Below are positions 1 through 10,416 of a stretch of DNA of 64,000 bases, piece after piece (the first letter of the stretch is position 1; every line of letters begins with the position of its first letter). This DNA is from Weissella confusa (GTDB lineage: Bacteria > Bacillota > Bacilli > Lactobacillales > Lactobacillaceae): the NCBI GenBank assembly GCA_014332815.1, contig JACSZT010000008.1:244988-308987 (forward strand), given 5' to 3'. The position numbers were made by a program, and so were the translations under genes. The notes below the pieces were generated by a model. It saw only the letters and a program-made list of their open reading frames with translations. It was not told where the DNA came from and made no database searches.

Positions 1-2355
1 ATCGACGTGAATGAAAAGTACCAACGTCCAGCCGCTAAGTTGTATGATTTTGATTTCTCCAAGTGGCGACTCTCTCAAGATCAAGAGACAGCTAAGGCTT
101 ATCTTGTCAACGTTCGTAAGTTGGATGCAACATTTGTTGAACGACTTGCAACGGCTGGATTCGTACAGCAGGGCGTGTCATACAAGGACAAGGCCACCGG
201 AGAACGTGTGTCCGCACCAGTGATTTTCCCATGGTTCGATTCAAATAATAAGGTCGTGGGTGCTGATATTCAGGGTACTGAAATCAACTTTGAAAAGTTT
301 GAGCATCGTGGCACCGAGAAACGTATTGCTGGTGGATCGGACGAGGATAATTTTGGGTTTAATTTTAAGTTCGGTGATGGTAGCGAAAAGCTTTACGTCT
401 TTGAAACGCCAATTGACGCACTAAGTTATACGCAGCAAAACCTAAGCACACTGGCCAAAGAGAATGCAACGGTTCTGTCAATGGCGGGCCTAAAGCAACA
501 TAAGGTTTGGGCAACAATGAATCGGATGTTCGAAACGTCTAATCGCACGCCATCTGACTTGATTATTGCAACAGATAATGATTTAGCTGGTTATCAATTT
601 GCAAAGCGCATGAACGCCGTTGAATATGAAAACCTAAATATGATCCGCCGAATTCCAGTCCAAGGAAAAGACTGGAACGAACAATTGCAAGCCGGAAAAC
701 GCGGTTATCGAGATATGGATATGGAGGCAAGCGAACGACGATTAGCAACATTGGAGGCATATGCAGCACAAAATGCTGAGCTAAACGAAGCCGCCAATAA
801 TGTTGATTCCGCAAAACCTGGTCTCATGGAAACCACCGCAGAAGCCAAGCAACAAGCTAATCAGTTAAAGAAAGAAAAGAAGGCAACATTAGATACCCGG
901 CAAGTATCAACTGCACACCAGGGTAAGAAACAGCGAACGGTTGAGTCTCGTGCTGAGCGTAAGGCTAAAACTCGTAAGCAAAATGAAGCAATCATCCAAG
1001 ATGCGCTAGCAAAAGTGAAAGCATATAAAGATGATCCGGCAGAGATTAAGAAGTATTTGGATTTTGTCGCCATCGGCGGTAGCTTTTCTCCCCGTAATTC
1101 AATGCTTATTTACGCACAAAATAATGATGCGACGCTTGTTCGTGGGTATAAGCAATGGGAAAAAGACGGCATCCAAGTTAATAAGGGAGAAAAGGGCATC
1201 AAAATTTTCGGTGCACCAACGCAACTGAGAACGATTGTAGACGAAAACGGCCAACCAATTTATTGGCGCGATGCCACTGATGCGCAAAAGAAGGCCGCTG
1301 AGGCGGGCCAACTTAAAACAACTTCATTGAACTACTATCCAATCGAAACAGTATTCGATGTTAAACAAACCAATGCAACGCTAGATCAATTACCCAAGTT
1401 ATTGCCTAACCGTCCAATTGACCTTGCGACTGATCAATCTGTTGAACACTTAGAAAACGTCTACAACGCGCTAATTCAGTACGCAGGCGAACATGACGTT
1501 GTTGTTTATGACAAACAGACTGTGGCACCTTTACGTGACCAAATTAGCCACAAAGGGCAATTGGACAACAATGGCATTGCGAAGGGTGTATTCATGCGAA
1601 ATCGTGACGAAAACGGCAAGCAAGCCATCTTGATTCGTGATGATTTGCCTTTGACTGACAAAATTGCAACATTGGCTCATGAAGTTGGTCACGCAGCACT
1701 GCATTCAACCGCAGAAGCTAGTCAATTGTCCCAGGGTGTTAAAGAAGTTCAAGCCGAGATGACTAGCTACGTCGTCTTAAAAAACATGGGAATAGAACCT
1801 GGAGAAGTGAGCGAACGCTACATGAACTCCTGGTTGTCTCACAGTAAAGAGTTAAATCCTGCTGAAGCTATCAAGGGATCCGTAGCAACTCTTGAAGTTA
1901 TCAACGAAAAGAATCATGCCTTTAATCTTGCGCATGGTGAACAAGGAAACCGTGTGAATGAGAACGTAACATTGGCCGACGTGAAGGTTGCAAAAATGCC
2001 TGAAGGTGGACCAAAAGACGTTGCAGATCCAAACCTTATTGTAGTTCGCCAACGAAAAGACAGTGATGGTCATCTACACCTTGATTACTACACGCCAAGG
2101 GCATTTGAACAAGCAAAGGCAGAATATGCTAAGAAGCATGAAGTGGATGCGGATCGCAATTTTGAGCAAATTATGGGTGAAGTGACGCGAGCTTCTACAT
2201 CCGTCACAAATTTTTTAAGCGATCGACTTTCCAAAGGAGAATTGCAGTATCGAGAACAGAGCCAAGATCAGGTAATCAATCAAACGCAAAACAATAACTG
2301 GGTACAAGATTCGCAAATTAAGCACCCAGTACAATCAGCAGGAAGAGGTAGATAA
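1..2355 (+). CDS. LtrC-like TOPRIM / ArdC / metallopeptidase protein (5' end outside window)
   Basis: The frame is open to base 1, so the gene starts to the left of the window; the GTG at 7 is probably internal. Three modules are visible. Residues about 1-240 (counted from that GTG) look like a DUF3991/TOPRIM domain, with an acidic FETPIDAL motif near 131 and ATDNDLAG near 188. Residues about 320-430 resemble the ArdC N-terminal ssDNA-binding domain. Then comes an ImmA/IrrE-type zinc peptidase signature, HEVGH near 558, followed by an EVQAEM motif. Proteins of this type (LtrC family) accompany conjugative elements of lactobacilli and lactococci; roles in DNA processing or anti-restriction are known for parts of the family but are inferred here. 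The next gene starts at the base after its stop. Confidence 0.75.
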   Translation: MDVNEKYQRPAAKLYDFDFSKWRLSQDQETAKAYLVNVRKLDATFVERLATAGFVQQGVSYKDKATGERVSAPVIFPWFDSNNKVVGADIQGTEINFEKFEHRGTEKRIAGGSDEDNFGFNFKFGDGSEKLYVFETPIDALSYTQQNLSTLAKENATVLSMAGLKQHKVWATMNRMFETSNRTPSDLIIATDNDLAGYQFAKRMNAVEYENLNMIRRIPVQGKDWNEQLQAGKRGYRDMDMEASERRLATLEAYAAQNAELNEAANNVDSAKPGLMETTAEAKQQANQLKKEKKATLDTRQVSTAHQGKKQRTVESRAERKAKTRKQNEAIIQDALAKVKAYKDDPAEIKKYLDFVAIGGSFSPRNSMLIYAQNNDATLVRGYKQWEKDGIQVNKGEKGIKIFGAPTQLRTIVDENGQPIYWRDATDAQKKAAEAGQLKTTSLNYYPIETVFDVKQTNATLDQLPKLLPNRPIDLATDQSVEHLENVYNALIQYAGEHDVVVYDKQTVAPLRDQISHKGQLDNNGIAKGVFMRNRDENGKQAILIRDDLPLTDKIATLAHEVGHAALHSTAEASQLSQGVKEVQAEMTSYVVLKNMGIEPGEVSERYMNSWLSHSKELNPAEAIKGSVATLEVINEKNHAFNLAHGEQGNRVNENVTLADVKVAKMPEGGPKDVADPNLIVVRQRKDSDGHLHLDYYTPRAFEQAKAEYAKKHEVDADRNFEQIMGEVTRASTSVTNFLSDRLSKGELQYREQSQDQVINQTQNNNWVQDSQIKHPVQSAGRGR

Positions 2356-2985
2356 ATGACAGTCCAACGAATTACAGGACAAATCGCCACCATCGGTATT
2401 CACACGGGAAGATATGCCCTTGAAATCGTGCCCTTTGGTGACGGTGAACATCTTATGGGGTTAATGACGGCAGAACATTATCATGATTTGTTCCCGGCAG
2501 GTGACCCAGATTTAACCAGCCAATTCGAAATTGAAATCGAGGTTGATGATGAGACAGGCCAAATGTCCATTTTGTCCGTATTCGATTTAAACGCCGACGT
2601 TATGCCAGCAGCCGACGTACCCGAATACAACCAGATGGCAGAATTTGATTTACAAGGAGAAAAGCTAATGAATTTCAACCAACGTCAAAAGCAACGTCAA
2701 GCATTGTTAGACGGAATTGAAAAAGATAATACCGCTCAAGAAGCGATTGAGGAACAACTCGCTGAAGAAGCAATCTTTACTAAGCAACGTATCGAAACTT
2801 ATCAAAAAACTAGTGGTCTAGAAGTCTTGTTCAACGATACTGAAGTTAATGCGATTACAAATGCAGAATCAGATGGCGAACAACCAGTCCAAGATGATGT
2901 CCAATCCGAAGAAAGCGAAACTGCAACTGAACCAACCGGATTTAATTTAACGGCTGCTGCCCGCAAAGTGGGTGAGGAGGAATAA
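2356..2985 (+). CDS. Acidic conjugation-module protein of unknown function
   Basis: This 209-residue protein sits between the LtrC-like and Clp-like genes with no gap on either side, so it is translationally linked to the conjugation operon. An AGAGG ribosome binding site lies inside the end of the previous gene. It has no signal peptide or membrane segment. The N-terminal part looks like a compact beta-rich domain, followed by a Gln/Lys-rich helical stretch (about 108-150) and an acidic, disordered C-terminal tail. I do not recognise a family. An accessory role in DNA processing or as a partner of the Clp-like ATPase is possible from position only. Confidence 0.6.
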   Translation: MTVQRITGQIATIGIHTGRYALEIVPFGDGEHLMGLMTAEHYHDLFPAGDPDLTSQFEIEIEVDDETGQMSILSVFDLNADVMPAADVPEYNQMAEFDLQGEKLMNFNQRQKQRQALLDGIEKDNTAQEAIEEQLAEEAIFTKQRIETYQKTSGLEVLFNDTEVNAITNAESDGEQPVQDDVQSEESETATEPTGFNLTAAARKVGEEE

Positions 2986-4929
2986 ATGACCAACGAGACA
3001 ACATATTTAGAGCGGTTTACGGAGAACTTGACCTCAAAAGTTGCCTCAGATCCACAGAAGTATACCATCTACGGTCGCGATAAAGAATTCCATCGTCTGT
3101 TGGTTATTCTGAATCAGGAAATTCAAAACTCTCCTGTATTGGTGGGTGAGGCTGGTGTTGGTAAATCGGCGATTGCAGAAATGCTGGCACTAGAGCTAGC
3201 GATTCATCCTGAAAAATACGGTGCGCTCGGTGGCATGCAAATCTTGTCACTTCAAATGGCAACGCTTATAGGACAAAATGCCGGTGAATTCGCACAAAAC
3301 TTTGAAGGTGTTTTGAAAGAGATATTGGCCAACCGGGACAAATACTTACTGTTCATTGATGAGGTCCATACAATTGTCGGCACAGGTTCTGCCAACGGAT
3401 CTGCTGTCGATGCCGGTAACATGTTAAAACCAGCGCTTGGGCGTGGTGAAATCCGCGTAATCGGGGCTACAACGCTTCCAGAGTATCACGACTATATCGA
3501 GACAGATGCCGCACTAACACGACGATTCGCAGCGGTTCAGGTGGATGAGTTAACAGTTGAAGATACAACGGCGTTATTAACTAAAATTAAGGGCCGTTTT
3601 GCGATGGCAAAAGGGATATCTATTCCTGATGATATTCTCCCAGAAATAACTCGCCTTGCTGGTCAATATGACACGACACGTTATTACCCTGAAAAAGCGA
3701 TTATGCTACTGGATGCAGCTGTTTCAACTGCATCACTAGCTGGTAATGGCGAGTTAACGCTAAGCGAAGTTCGTTCAGTCATTAGTGACCAATTTGGTGT
3801 TCCACTGACGGTTCTCAATGAAGCTGCTGATACGCGCCTCCAATCACTAGAAGATAAGGTTAAGAAACGCGTCATTGGCCAGGACGAGGCAATTCATCAC
3901 ACCGTTGGTCGTATTAGGGCACGTGAAGCCGGTCTGGGCGATATGACTAAGCCATTATCAATTTGGTATGGAGGCCCAACTGGTGTTGGTAAAACTGAAA
4001 CTGCTAAAGCAATTGCTGAAGGTTTGTTTGGCAGCGAAGAAGCGATGATTCGATTTGATATGTCTGAATTCAAGGCTGCTGATTCTAATCGCAATATTTA
4101 CGAAAAGTTCCATTCACGTTTAACCCGTGAGGTGCAATTCAAGCCGTATTCACTATTACTATTTGACGAAACTGAAAAGGCAGCATCCGACGTATTAGAT
4201 CTTCTACTACAGGTTTTGGACGATGGACGACTTACAGATGAGTACGGTCGAGTGATTAACTTCAAAGACACCATCATCTTATTCACATCCAACATCGGTC
4301 ACAAACTTATTGAAGAACGCAGTGCTAAATCAGAAGAGTTTCGCAAAGATAAGCGACGTAAGGCAACTTTTGAAGATGAGTATGAAATGGCTATGTTGGG
4401 GGCTAATCTTCGTCAAGAATTTATTTCCCGGCTGGGTGCAAAGGTTATTTTTGAGCCACTAGATAAATCCGCAGTATTGCAGATCATCGACTTAAAACTA
4501 TCCCGACTTGCTAAGCAAACTGAAGCATCAGGCTACCACTTAATTTATAAACCTGAAGAAGTTGTCCAACTTATATCAACATTTGCGAACCATTATGAAG
4601 AAGATGGTGAGGGTCATCAAGTGCCTTCTTGGCCAATTAATCAATTCATCATGGATGAGGGTTACCGTCCTAGTCGCGGTGTCCGTCCCATTGATGACAC
4701 AATCTTCGAAGCGGTGGAGAGTGTTATAGCTGATGCCATTTTGTCGGACCGTATTTCTGGCGAAAGTAATGGCAATACTTTTATGTTCAGAGCCTTTGGT
4801 GTTGCACCAGACAAAACACACCCACACGGAGACTGGCACGCCGTTTTCACACAGTTTGATATGTCTAAAGATCTGTTAGAAAAGCTTGAGAAAGGAGAAT
4901 TAAATGAGGTTCAAACTATTGCCGGATAA
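2986..4929 (+). CDS. ClpA/ClpB-like double AAA+ ATPase of the conjugation module
   Basis: This 647-residue protein has two complete AAA+ modules. The first has Walker A GEAGVGKS at 54-61 and Walker B LLFIDEVHT near 121; the second has Walker A GPTGVGKT at 330-337 and Walker B LLLFDETEKA near 391. It lacks the Clp N-domain, the long ClpB middle coiled coil and an obvious ClpP-binding IGF/IGL loop, so it is probably a stand-alone unfoldase or remodelling ATPase. It has a strong GGAGG site before the ATG, and its end overlaps the VirD4 gene by 26 bases. Clp-like ATPases are found in conjugation operons of Gram-positive bacteria, but their substrate is not settled. A role in remodelling relaxosome or channel proteins is inferred. 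Confidence 0.85.
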   Translation: MTNETTYLERFTENLTSKVASDPQKYTIYGRDKEFHRLLVILNQEIQNSPVLVGEAGVGKSAIAEMLALELAIHPEKYGALGGMQILSLQMATLIGQNAGEFAQNFEGVLKEILANRDKYLLFIDEVHTIVGTGSANGSAVDAGNMLKPALGRGEIRVIGATTLPEYHDYIETDAALTRRFAAVQVDELTVEDTTALLTKIKGRFAMAKGISIPDDILPEITRLAGQYDTTRYYPEKAIMLLDAAVSTASLAGNGELTLSEVRSVISDQFGVPLTVLNEAADTRLQSLEDKVKKRVIGQDEAIHHTVGRIRAREAGLGDMTKPLSIWYGGPTGVGKTETAKAIAEGLFGSEEAMIRFDMSEFKAADSNRNIYEKFHSRLTREVQFKPYSLLLFDETEKAASDVLDLLLQVLDDGRLTDEYGRVINFKDTIILFTSNIGHKLIEERSAKSEEFRKDKRRKATFEDEYEMAMLGANLRQEFISRLGAKVIFEPLDKSAVLQIIDLKLSRLAKQTEASGYHLIYKPEEVVQLISTFANHYEEDGEGHQVPSWPINQFIMDEGYRPSRGVRPIDDTIFEAVESVIADAILSDRISGESNGNTFMFRAFGVAPDKTHPHGDWHAVFTQFDMSKDLLEKLEKGELNEVQTIAG

Positions 4930-7900
4930 ATGGCAGTATGAACGAGAAAGAGCTGCTACGCGCCAAAATTACACGCGATTGCGCGGACGATTTTGGTTTC
5001 AGGCGCTAATCTTTATTGGCCGTACCATTCGAAACTTTATCTTTAGTTGGTTAATAGGTGTGCTCCTTAAGGTCGGCGGCTATATTGTTATCTCGATTGG
5101 CTATCTGATTTCTTCATTCATGCAACAGACGCCCAACCCAGCACCGTTTAGCGTGGATTACTTGGTCTTGTTGTTCTGGCAGTCGATTAGCGGGCCAGCC
5201 ATCCTGGAGGATAGTTCTATTGTCATTTGGTTGCCGATGATATTAGTGTTTGGATTTTTGGAAATTCGCGCATTGATTCGTTGGTGGGGGTGGCATCAAC
5301 TATATACACCTAATACACAAACAACAGCACGATTCGCAACTTTGGCCGAAATTGACGCTGTATACAAACTCATACCTGATCGCAATAAATTCTATAAAGG
5401 GTCACCTGGTCAACCAATGGCACACATTTCAGGTCTATCAGGTGCGTTCTTGCTAATTCATCCGCTTCTATGGGTCAAGCAAGTCGTAAAATCCGTCCTT
5501 GGGCTTGACCAAGAGAATTTTCCCAGTTGGTATGCAAACATTGTTCGACCTCGATTGATACGAAAGTTTCCAAAAGCATTTGAAAACCAGAAAACAGTTA
5601 AAGGTGGGTTTAGAGGTTATTACTTCATAGATTCAAAGCCTACCCACGGTAAAACAACTGGAGCTACCCGTTCAGGTAAGGACCAGATGCGTGGATATAT
5701 CTTGATAGATATCATTCGCCGTGCCGTGCAACCCTGGAATATCGTTGATACGGATGCCAAAAACGAAGATGCCAAGATGTCATTCCGTGCACTACGTGAA
5801 GCAGGTTTCGACGTTTTGATGGTCAATATTGATGACGTTGATTGGTCCGAATCATTTAATCCTTTCCAAATTGCCATTGATTACATGCAGGATGGTGATA
5901 TTGATTCAGCAAAAGATGAGGTAGCAAAGATTGTCCAAGTCGTTGGTAATGGTTCAGGTGAGCAACAAGACGAAGTCTGGGATCAAGCGGCCCAATCAAC
6001 GCAACAATCAATCATTCTGATTCTACTTTGGTTGGCACGAGAACATGACGATCCGGCCATTGCGACGCCAGCCGGTGTACCGGCATTTATTAATTCAGTG
6101 AACGCTTATTCAGATAAGGACAGCGATGGCCTCACTAAATTCTATGAAATGTTGCGCAAGCTGAATGAAATGTCAAAGGCTGAAGGCAAAGGTATTGATC
6201 CATTGGTCAATGAAATTCTAATGACCGCAGGTTCTTTCTTGGGTTCAAGTGGTGAAACCAAGACGTCATTGATGTTCACTTTGCAGAATCGTATTTCTTT
6301 GTACTCCAGCGAAACAATTGCCCGATTAACTTCTGAGTCAACTATTCGCGTCATGGATGTTGGTTTTCCACGGATGGTTAAACTACATTTCACACCCGAA
6401 TTTGCCGGATTAACAGCCGTATTCGAACTGTATGACCGGGACAAAAGTAGCCCATCTGCAGCTCATGTGTTCTTCTACCGGCTACGTAATAACTGGAAAC
6501 ACCCACTTCACATGGTACGAAAGTGGAACAGCCTGGCTAAACCTATCGGACTTATTGAGTCAGATCACTTAAAGGTATCGCGTACGGGAACAATCCAGTA
6601 CCCAGTTCAAGCTCTTTTCCCAGAAAACTGGCGTATCAAGGTCCATTTCAACGAGGCAAACAATCCTCGACACTTTAAAGATAGTGCGGTAGAGATTACA
6701 GGGGTAAAACGTGAGAAGCGCAAAATCGGCGGTGCTGTGCGACTTGACCCATACTCAAAGAAGCCAATCATTCGAAACGTGGTGCAAAAGCAGGAGAATC
6801 ATCTTTGGAACGGCGCGAAAGCAACGCTAGACCTACGTTACTCAGAGAAGCCGATGGCAGTCTTTCTGATTACCCCACAAGACAACGACAACTACGCCGC
6901 TTTGGCTTCCTTGTTCGTTTCTCAAGTCTTCTCAACAACCACAAGTTTGGCAACGAAGATGACTCGTAAGAAGTTGCCTGCTCCAATTCTGTACAAGTTG
7001 AATGAGTTTTCAATGTTTCCACGAATTCCGGGATTTAACAATTTGCTAACCCGTGGGCTAACATATGGCCACATTGTTGATATGTACCTTCAAAACATGT
7101 CGCAGCTAGAGAATCATTATTCAAAAAACGAAGCAAAAGAAATTGATGGGAACATGATGAACTGGTGGCACATTCAAACTCCAGAGCAGGAAACCAATCA
7201 ATTGTTATCTGATCAACTTGGCAAGGTTGAAGTCGTGACTGAATCCGTTAACTCTCAAGTTGGCCACGACCGACAAGATAAAGGAAATCGACAAGCAACC
7301 ATTCAGTCCCGGCCTTTGTTGGATACAAAGGAACTGGCTGAACTTAGCCTTAATGAGATGGTCGTTATTCGTCTTGCTGCGCGTAATGACAAACACGGTC
7401 GTCGTGTTCGCCCATGGCCTATTTTTGACACCGAAGATATGTTGATGCCAAATGCACGTGATCTGATTGGCAACGAGTTCTCTTTGGATTACTACACGAC
7501 AGACCTACGCCTTAAGAATAAGAATGCTCACCTAGAGTACGAGGACTTGTTCAAGGACTTCCAGCCGTTCTATGAAGAACTTGCAGAAGAAGTAGGGGTG
7601 GATGCCCAAAACAATAGCGGTAATTCACCGCTCGTTTCTACGCTCACTGAAGAACAAATGTATCAAAAGCTACGTGAGATGGACGAGCAATCCAATATAG
7701 ATCGTCCTGTATATGATCAGGAAGAACAGGTGGCATTTAACCAGTGGCAAACAGAATACGAAAAGCATTTGGATGATCCAATTTTGAACGAAGCACAGTT
7801 AGCAGATGCAGCATTTGTGGATATGTTTTATAGCACGTTGGCTGGCCTTCTAAAGCAAACGTACTACGCACATCGTTCAGCTGAAGTAGTTCGTATTTTA

Positions 7901-8242
7901 AATTCATTGTTGCCTAATGTTGCAAATCCTTGGTTAGTGGGCGCTCCTGAAGAAAACAATTGGGCTTTCTTGGATAAGCTTTTAAACCACAATATGCATA
8001 AGCTTTGGTCGCTTGAAAAAACGATTCGTCAGTACGGACCACATACCGACTCAGACAATAACTTAGATGAGACGAATTTTGAGTCTTCTCCTGGTGCTTC
8101 GTTTGGCGAAACTTACAACGAAAACTCATTGGACGAAGACAACAATGAATCAGAGCCAGATTATGACGTGGACGATTCTGAAGCGCCTTCAACACACAAA
8201 TTTTTGGCAGATATTAAGGAAGGACAAGGATTACTTGGATGA
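4904..8242 (+). CDS. VirD4/TraG-type type IV coupling protein
   Basis: At 1112 residues this is a long coupling ATPase that should link the relaxosome to the transfer channel at the membrane. Hydrophobic segments near 25-75 and 105-125 form the N-terminal membrane anchor. The nucleotide-binding motif GATRSGKD is at 253-260; the last position is Asp where Ser, Thr or Gly is usual in this family. A conserved late TraG-type region (around VIRLAARNDKHGRRVRPWPI) is present. The C-terminal 200 residues are acidic and Asn/Ser-rich, beyond the usual TraG core, and may be a substrate-docking or regulatory tail. The start is fixed by AAAGGAG 7 bases upstream of ATG 4904. The stop overlaps the next start by 4 bases (ATGA). 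Confidence 0.9.
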   Translation: MRFKLLPDKWQYERERAATRQNYTRLRGRFWFQALIFIGRTIRNFIFSWLIGVLLKVGGYIVISIGYLISSFMQQTPNPAPFSVDYLVLLFWQSISGPAILEDSSIVIWLPMILVFGFLEIRALIRWWGWHQLYTPNTQTTARFATLAEIDAVYKLIPDRNKFYKGSPGQPMAHISGLSGAFLLIHPLLWVKQVVKSVLGLDQENFPSWYANIVRPRLIRKFPKAFENQKTVKGGFRGYYFIDSKPTHGKTTGATRSGKDQMRGYILIDIIRRAVQPWNIVDTDAKNEDAKMSFRALREAGFDVLMVNIDDVDWSESFNPFQIAIDYMQDGDIDSAKDEVAKIVQVVGNGSGEQQDEVWDQAAQSTQQSIILILLWLAREHDDPAIATPAGVPAFINSVNAYSDKDSDGLTKFYEMLRKLNEMSKAEGKGIDPLVNEILMTAGSFLGSSGETKTSLMFTLQNRISLYSSETIARLTSESTIRVMDVGFPRMVKLHFTPEFAGLTAVFELYDRDKSSPSAAHVFFYRLRNNWKHPLHMVRKWNSLAKPIGLIESDHLKVSRTGTIQYPVQALFPENWRIKVHFNEANNPRHFKDSAVEITGVKREKRKIGGAVRLDPYSKKPIIRNVVQKQENHLWNGAKATLDLRYSEKPMAVFLITPQDNDNYAALASLFVSQVFSTTTSLATKMTRKKLPAPILYKLNEFSMFPRIPGFNNLLTRGLTYGHIVDMYLQNMSQLENHYSKNEAKEIDGNMMNWWHIQTPEQETNQLLSDQLGKVEVVTESVNSQVGHDRQDKGNRQATIQSRPLLDTKELAELSLNEMVVIRLAARNDKHGRRVRPWPIFDTEDMLMPNARDLIGNEFSLDYYTTDLRLKNKNAHLEYEDLFKDFQPFYEELAEEVGVDAQNNSGNSPLVSTLTEEQMYQKLREMDEQSNIDRPVYDQEEQVAFNQWQTEYEKHLDDPILNEAQLADAAFVDMFYSTLAGLLKQTYYAHRSAEVVRILNSLLPNVANPWLVGAPEENNWAFLDKLLNHNMHKLWSLEKTIRQYGPHTDSDNNLDETNFESSPGASFGETYNENSLDEDNNESEPDYDVDDSEAPSTHKFLADIKEGQGLLG

Positions 8243-10407
8243 TCAATACAATTTTAGTATCGTTACCATCTTTGCCTAGTACGGGGCCAAATGCTGATTT
8301 TTATCAACAATGGTCCACGTACTTGCAAGCTGCTCCGCGAGTATTGGTGGTCATGTACGCTACGTTTATGCATCTATTGGCAATGGGGGCGTACTGGTTA
8401 GCAAATGGTATTTTTACAGCATGGAATGCAGCCTGGAAGCTGATAGAGTTTAGCTCGATATTCACGGCAGCAGACGGGAAAACGGACATTACAAACGGAT
8501 TTAATTTAATCCGATTAATTCCTATTTTTCTAACGCTGGGATTAGTCATCATGGCTATTATGATGGCCATTAGTTTGCTGATGTTTATCATTTCTAATGG
8601 TGAACGTGGAAAAGATTGGCCACGTGGCTTGATTCTCACATTCTTCATTATCGGTTTAATGCCAACACTTTTGACAGGTGGTATGAAGATTGCGCAAGCA
8701 GCAAATGATACAATCATGACCACTAACGGCCAACAGAATGTATTGTTGCAGCTTTGGAAAAATAATTCTGTTGATCTAAATTCTGCTGCACACTATAATT
8801 TCGTAACTAACGGGAAAAATCCGGAAAACACTTATAGTCCACTTGTTAATCAAACTACTCATCGAGATTATTCTGATGACAAAGCAGATAAGATTGTAAC
8901 AAATGTATCGTTTGCTACATCAACAATGTCTGATGACACTAGTCTAAAGGGCTTAAATGATAATCAAAAGAAAGTATTCCAAAACGAATCAAGTTTGTAT
9001 GATGATTCAGTAGAGCCATTAGCCAAAGGTTCTTGGGCTACAGGTGGTGTATTTGATAATGTATATCCACGTATTAGGGTAAATTGGGCCGGATTGATTG
9101 CAGGTCTGTTAGTGTTTGCGGTAACCGGCGCCATTGCTATCTATCAAATGCTATTGCGTGTTTGGCGTTTGGCATACTACACTCTAACAATTTTATATTT
9201 TGCGTTCCGAGATCTTTCTGGAAAGAAAGCTATGCAAATTCTTCACTTGATTGAAGGTAGTATCACTGGAATCGCACTTTTGCCCCTAGGTTTAGTTTTA
9301 TTTTTCGCATGGATTTCATACACTATTCCCAAGATTTCAAACATGAATCTTGGTTGGTGGCCATTTACTATTCTCAGTGTGACGGCTATGTTGGCTGGTG
9401 CCCGCGGACTAATGACTGGATTCCAACTAGTTGATGAATGGACAGGAATGCCTAGTGGCCAAGGCGCTGGTATGCTACAAGCTATTAATACAGCAGCTAA
9501 TACCTTGAACGCGATGCGTGGCCTAACGGGAGGTGGCGCTCGACGAGCTCAAATGGAGGCGCAACGAGAATCAGCTCGTGAAACGGCAAATAAGTTAGCT
9601 GAAGGTTCTCACCTGCAAAAGATTGGTGATATGGCCGGTAAAATGAGCGGTTTGAAAGACAACGCTAAGGATATCCCAGGTGCGGCAGTGAAAGCCATGG
9701 GGGACAAATTAGCGGATGGCGTAAATAGCAAGGTCGATGATCTTAAGAAAGGATTCCAGTCTGGAAAAGATGGTGTTGACGATTTCGTAAACAAACATTC
9801 TGGCTCAGATGGAAATACACCTTCAAGTGAGACCGCGTCGGAAGCAAGCGGTGCCGACAATGTACCATCTTCTGCTGCAAGTGGTTATTCTTCTCCAAGT
9901 TCAGCACACGCTGACTTAACCCCAAGTTCTGAAAACACCTCAATGCAGTCGGCCGGTTCAAACGGCAGCGAAACCAACGCGCGTTCTAACCAACTCGACT
10001 CGAACGCACCACAATCTGTTGGTGCTACCCGCGTACCGATGTCAGGTGGCAATTCTGGAGCTTCTCATGGCACAAAGGCGATTAATAATCCAACTATGTC
10101 AGGCAACACTGTTGCGCCTAACTCACAGGGGTATGCACCAAACTCAAGCATTTCTGATGGTGCAGTACCGGCCCAACCAAATGATGGGAATTTTACTCCA
10201 TCAGAACGCATAAGTGGCCAATCTGGATTTAATGATTCAGATAACAATAGTGCACATATGCCAGAGATTCCTCTCCCTGATGATGATTACTTCAATGGAG
10301 ATATAAATCCTGTGCACATTACTGATAGTGATTTTGACATTGAAATGCCGGAAGAACCATTAGAGTTCCACGCTTTTAGTCCAGACCACACCGATAATAA
10401 ACTTTAA
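8239..10407 (+). CDS. VirB6/TrsL-like polytopic channel protein
   Basis: This 722-residue membrane protein has hydrophobic helices at roughly 30-65, 90-118, 125-150, 278-305, 335-362 and 370-395, the pattern of the VirB6/TrbL inner-membrane channel component. After about residue 425 it becomes soluble: first an Ala/Arg/Lys helical stretch, then a long Ser/Asn/Gly-rich low-complexity tail ending in acidic residues. It starts inside the VirD4 stop (ATGA overlap), which implies coupled translation. The assignment rests on topology and position next to the coupling protein, not on a conserved motif. Confidence 0.75.
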   Translation: MINTILVSLPSLPSTGPNADFYQQWSTYLQAAPRVLVVMYATFMHLLAMGAYWLANGIFTAWNAAWKLIEFSSIFTAADGKTDITNGFNLIRLIPIFLTLGLVIMAIMMAISLLMFIISNGERGKDWPRGLILTFFIIGLMPTLLTGGMKIAQAANDTIMTTNGQQNVLLQLWKNNSVDLNSAAHYNFVTNGKNPENTYSPLVNQTTHRDYSDDKADKIVTNVSFATSTMSDDTSLKGLNDNQKKVFQNESSLYDDSVEPLAKGSWATGGVFDNVYPRIRVNWAGLIAGLLVFAVTGAIAIYQMLLRVWRLAYYTLTILYFAFRDLSGKKAMQILHLIEGSITGIALLPLGLVLFFAWISYTIPKISNMNLGWWPFTILSVTAMLAGARGLMTGFQLVDEWTGMPSGQGAGMLQAINTAANTLNAMRGLTGGGARRAQMEAQRESARETANKLAEGSHLQKIGDMAGKMSGLKDNAKDIPGAAVKAMGDKLADGVNSKVDDLKKGFQSGKDGVDDFVNKHSGSDGNTPSSETASEASGADNVPSSAASGYSSPSSAHADLTPSSENTSMQSAGSNGSETNARSNQLDSNAPQSVGATRVPMSGGNSGASHGTKAINNPTMSGNTVAPNSQGYAPNSSISDGAVPAQPNDGNFTPSERISGQSGFNDSDNNSAHMPEIPLPDDDYFNGDINPVHITDSDFDIEMPEEPLEFHAFSPDHTDNKL

Positions 10408-10416
10408 TAATTGACT

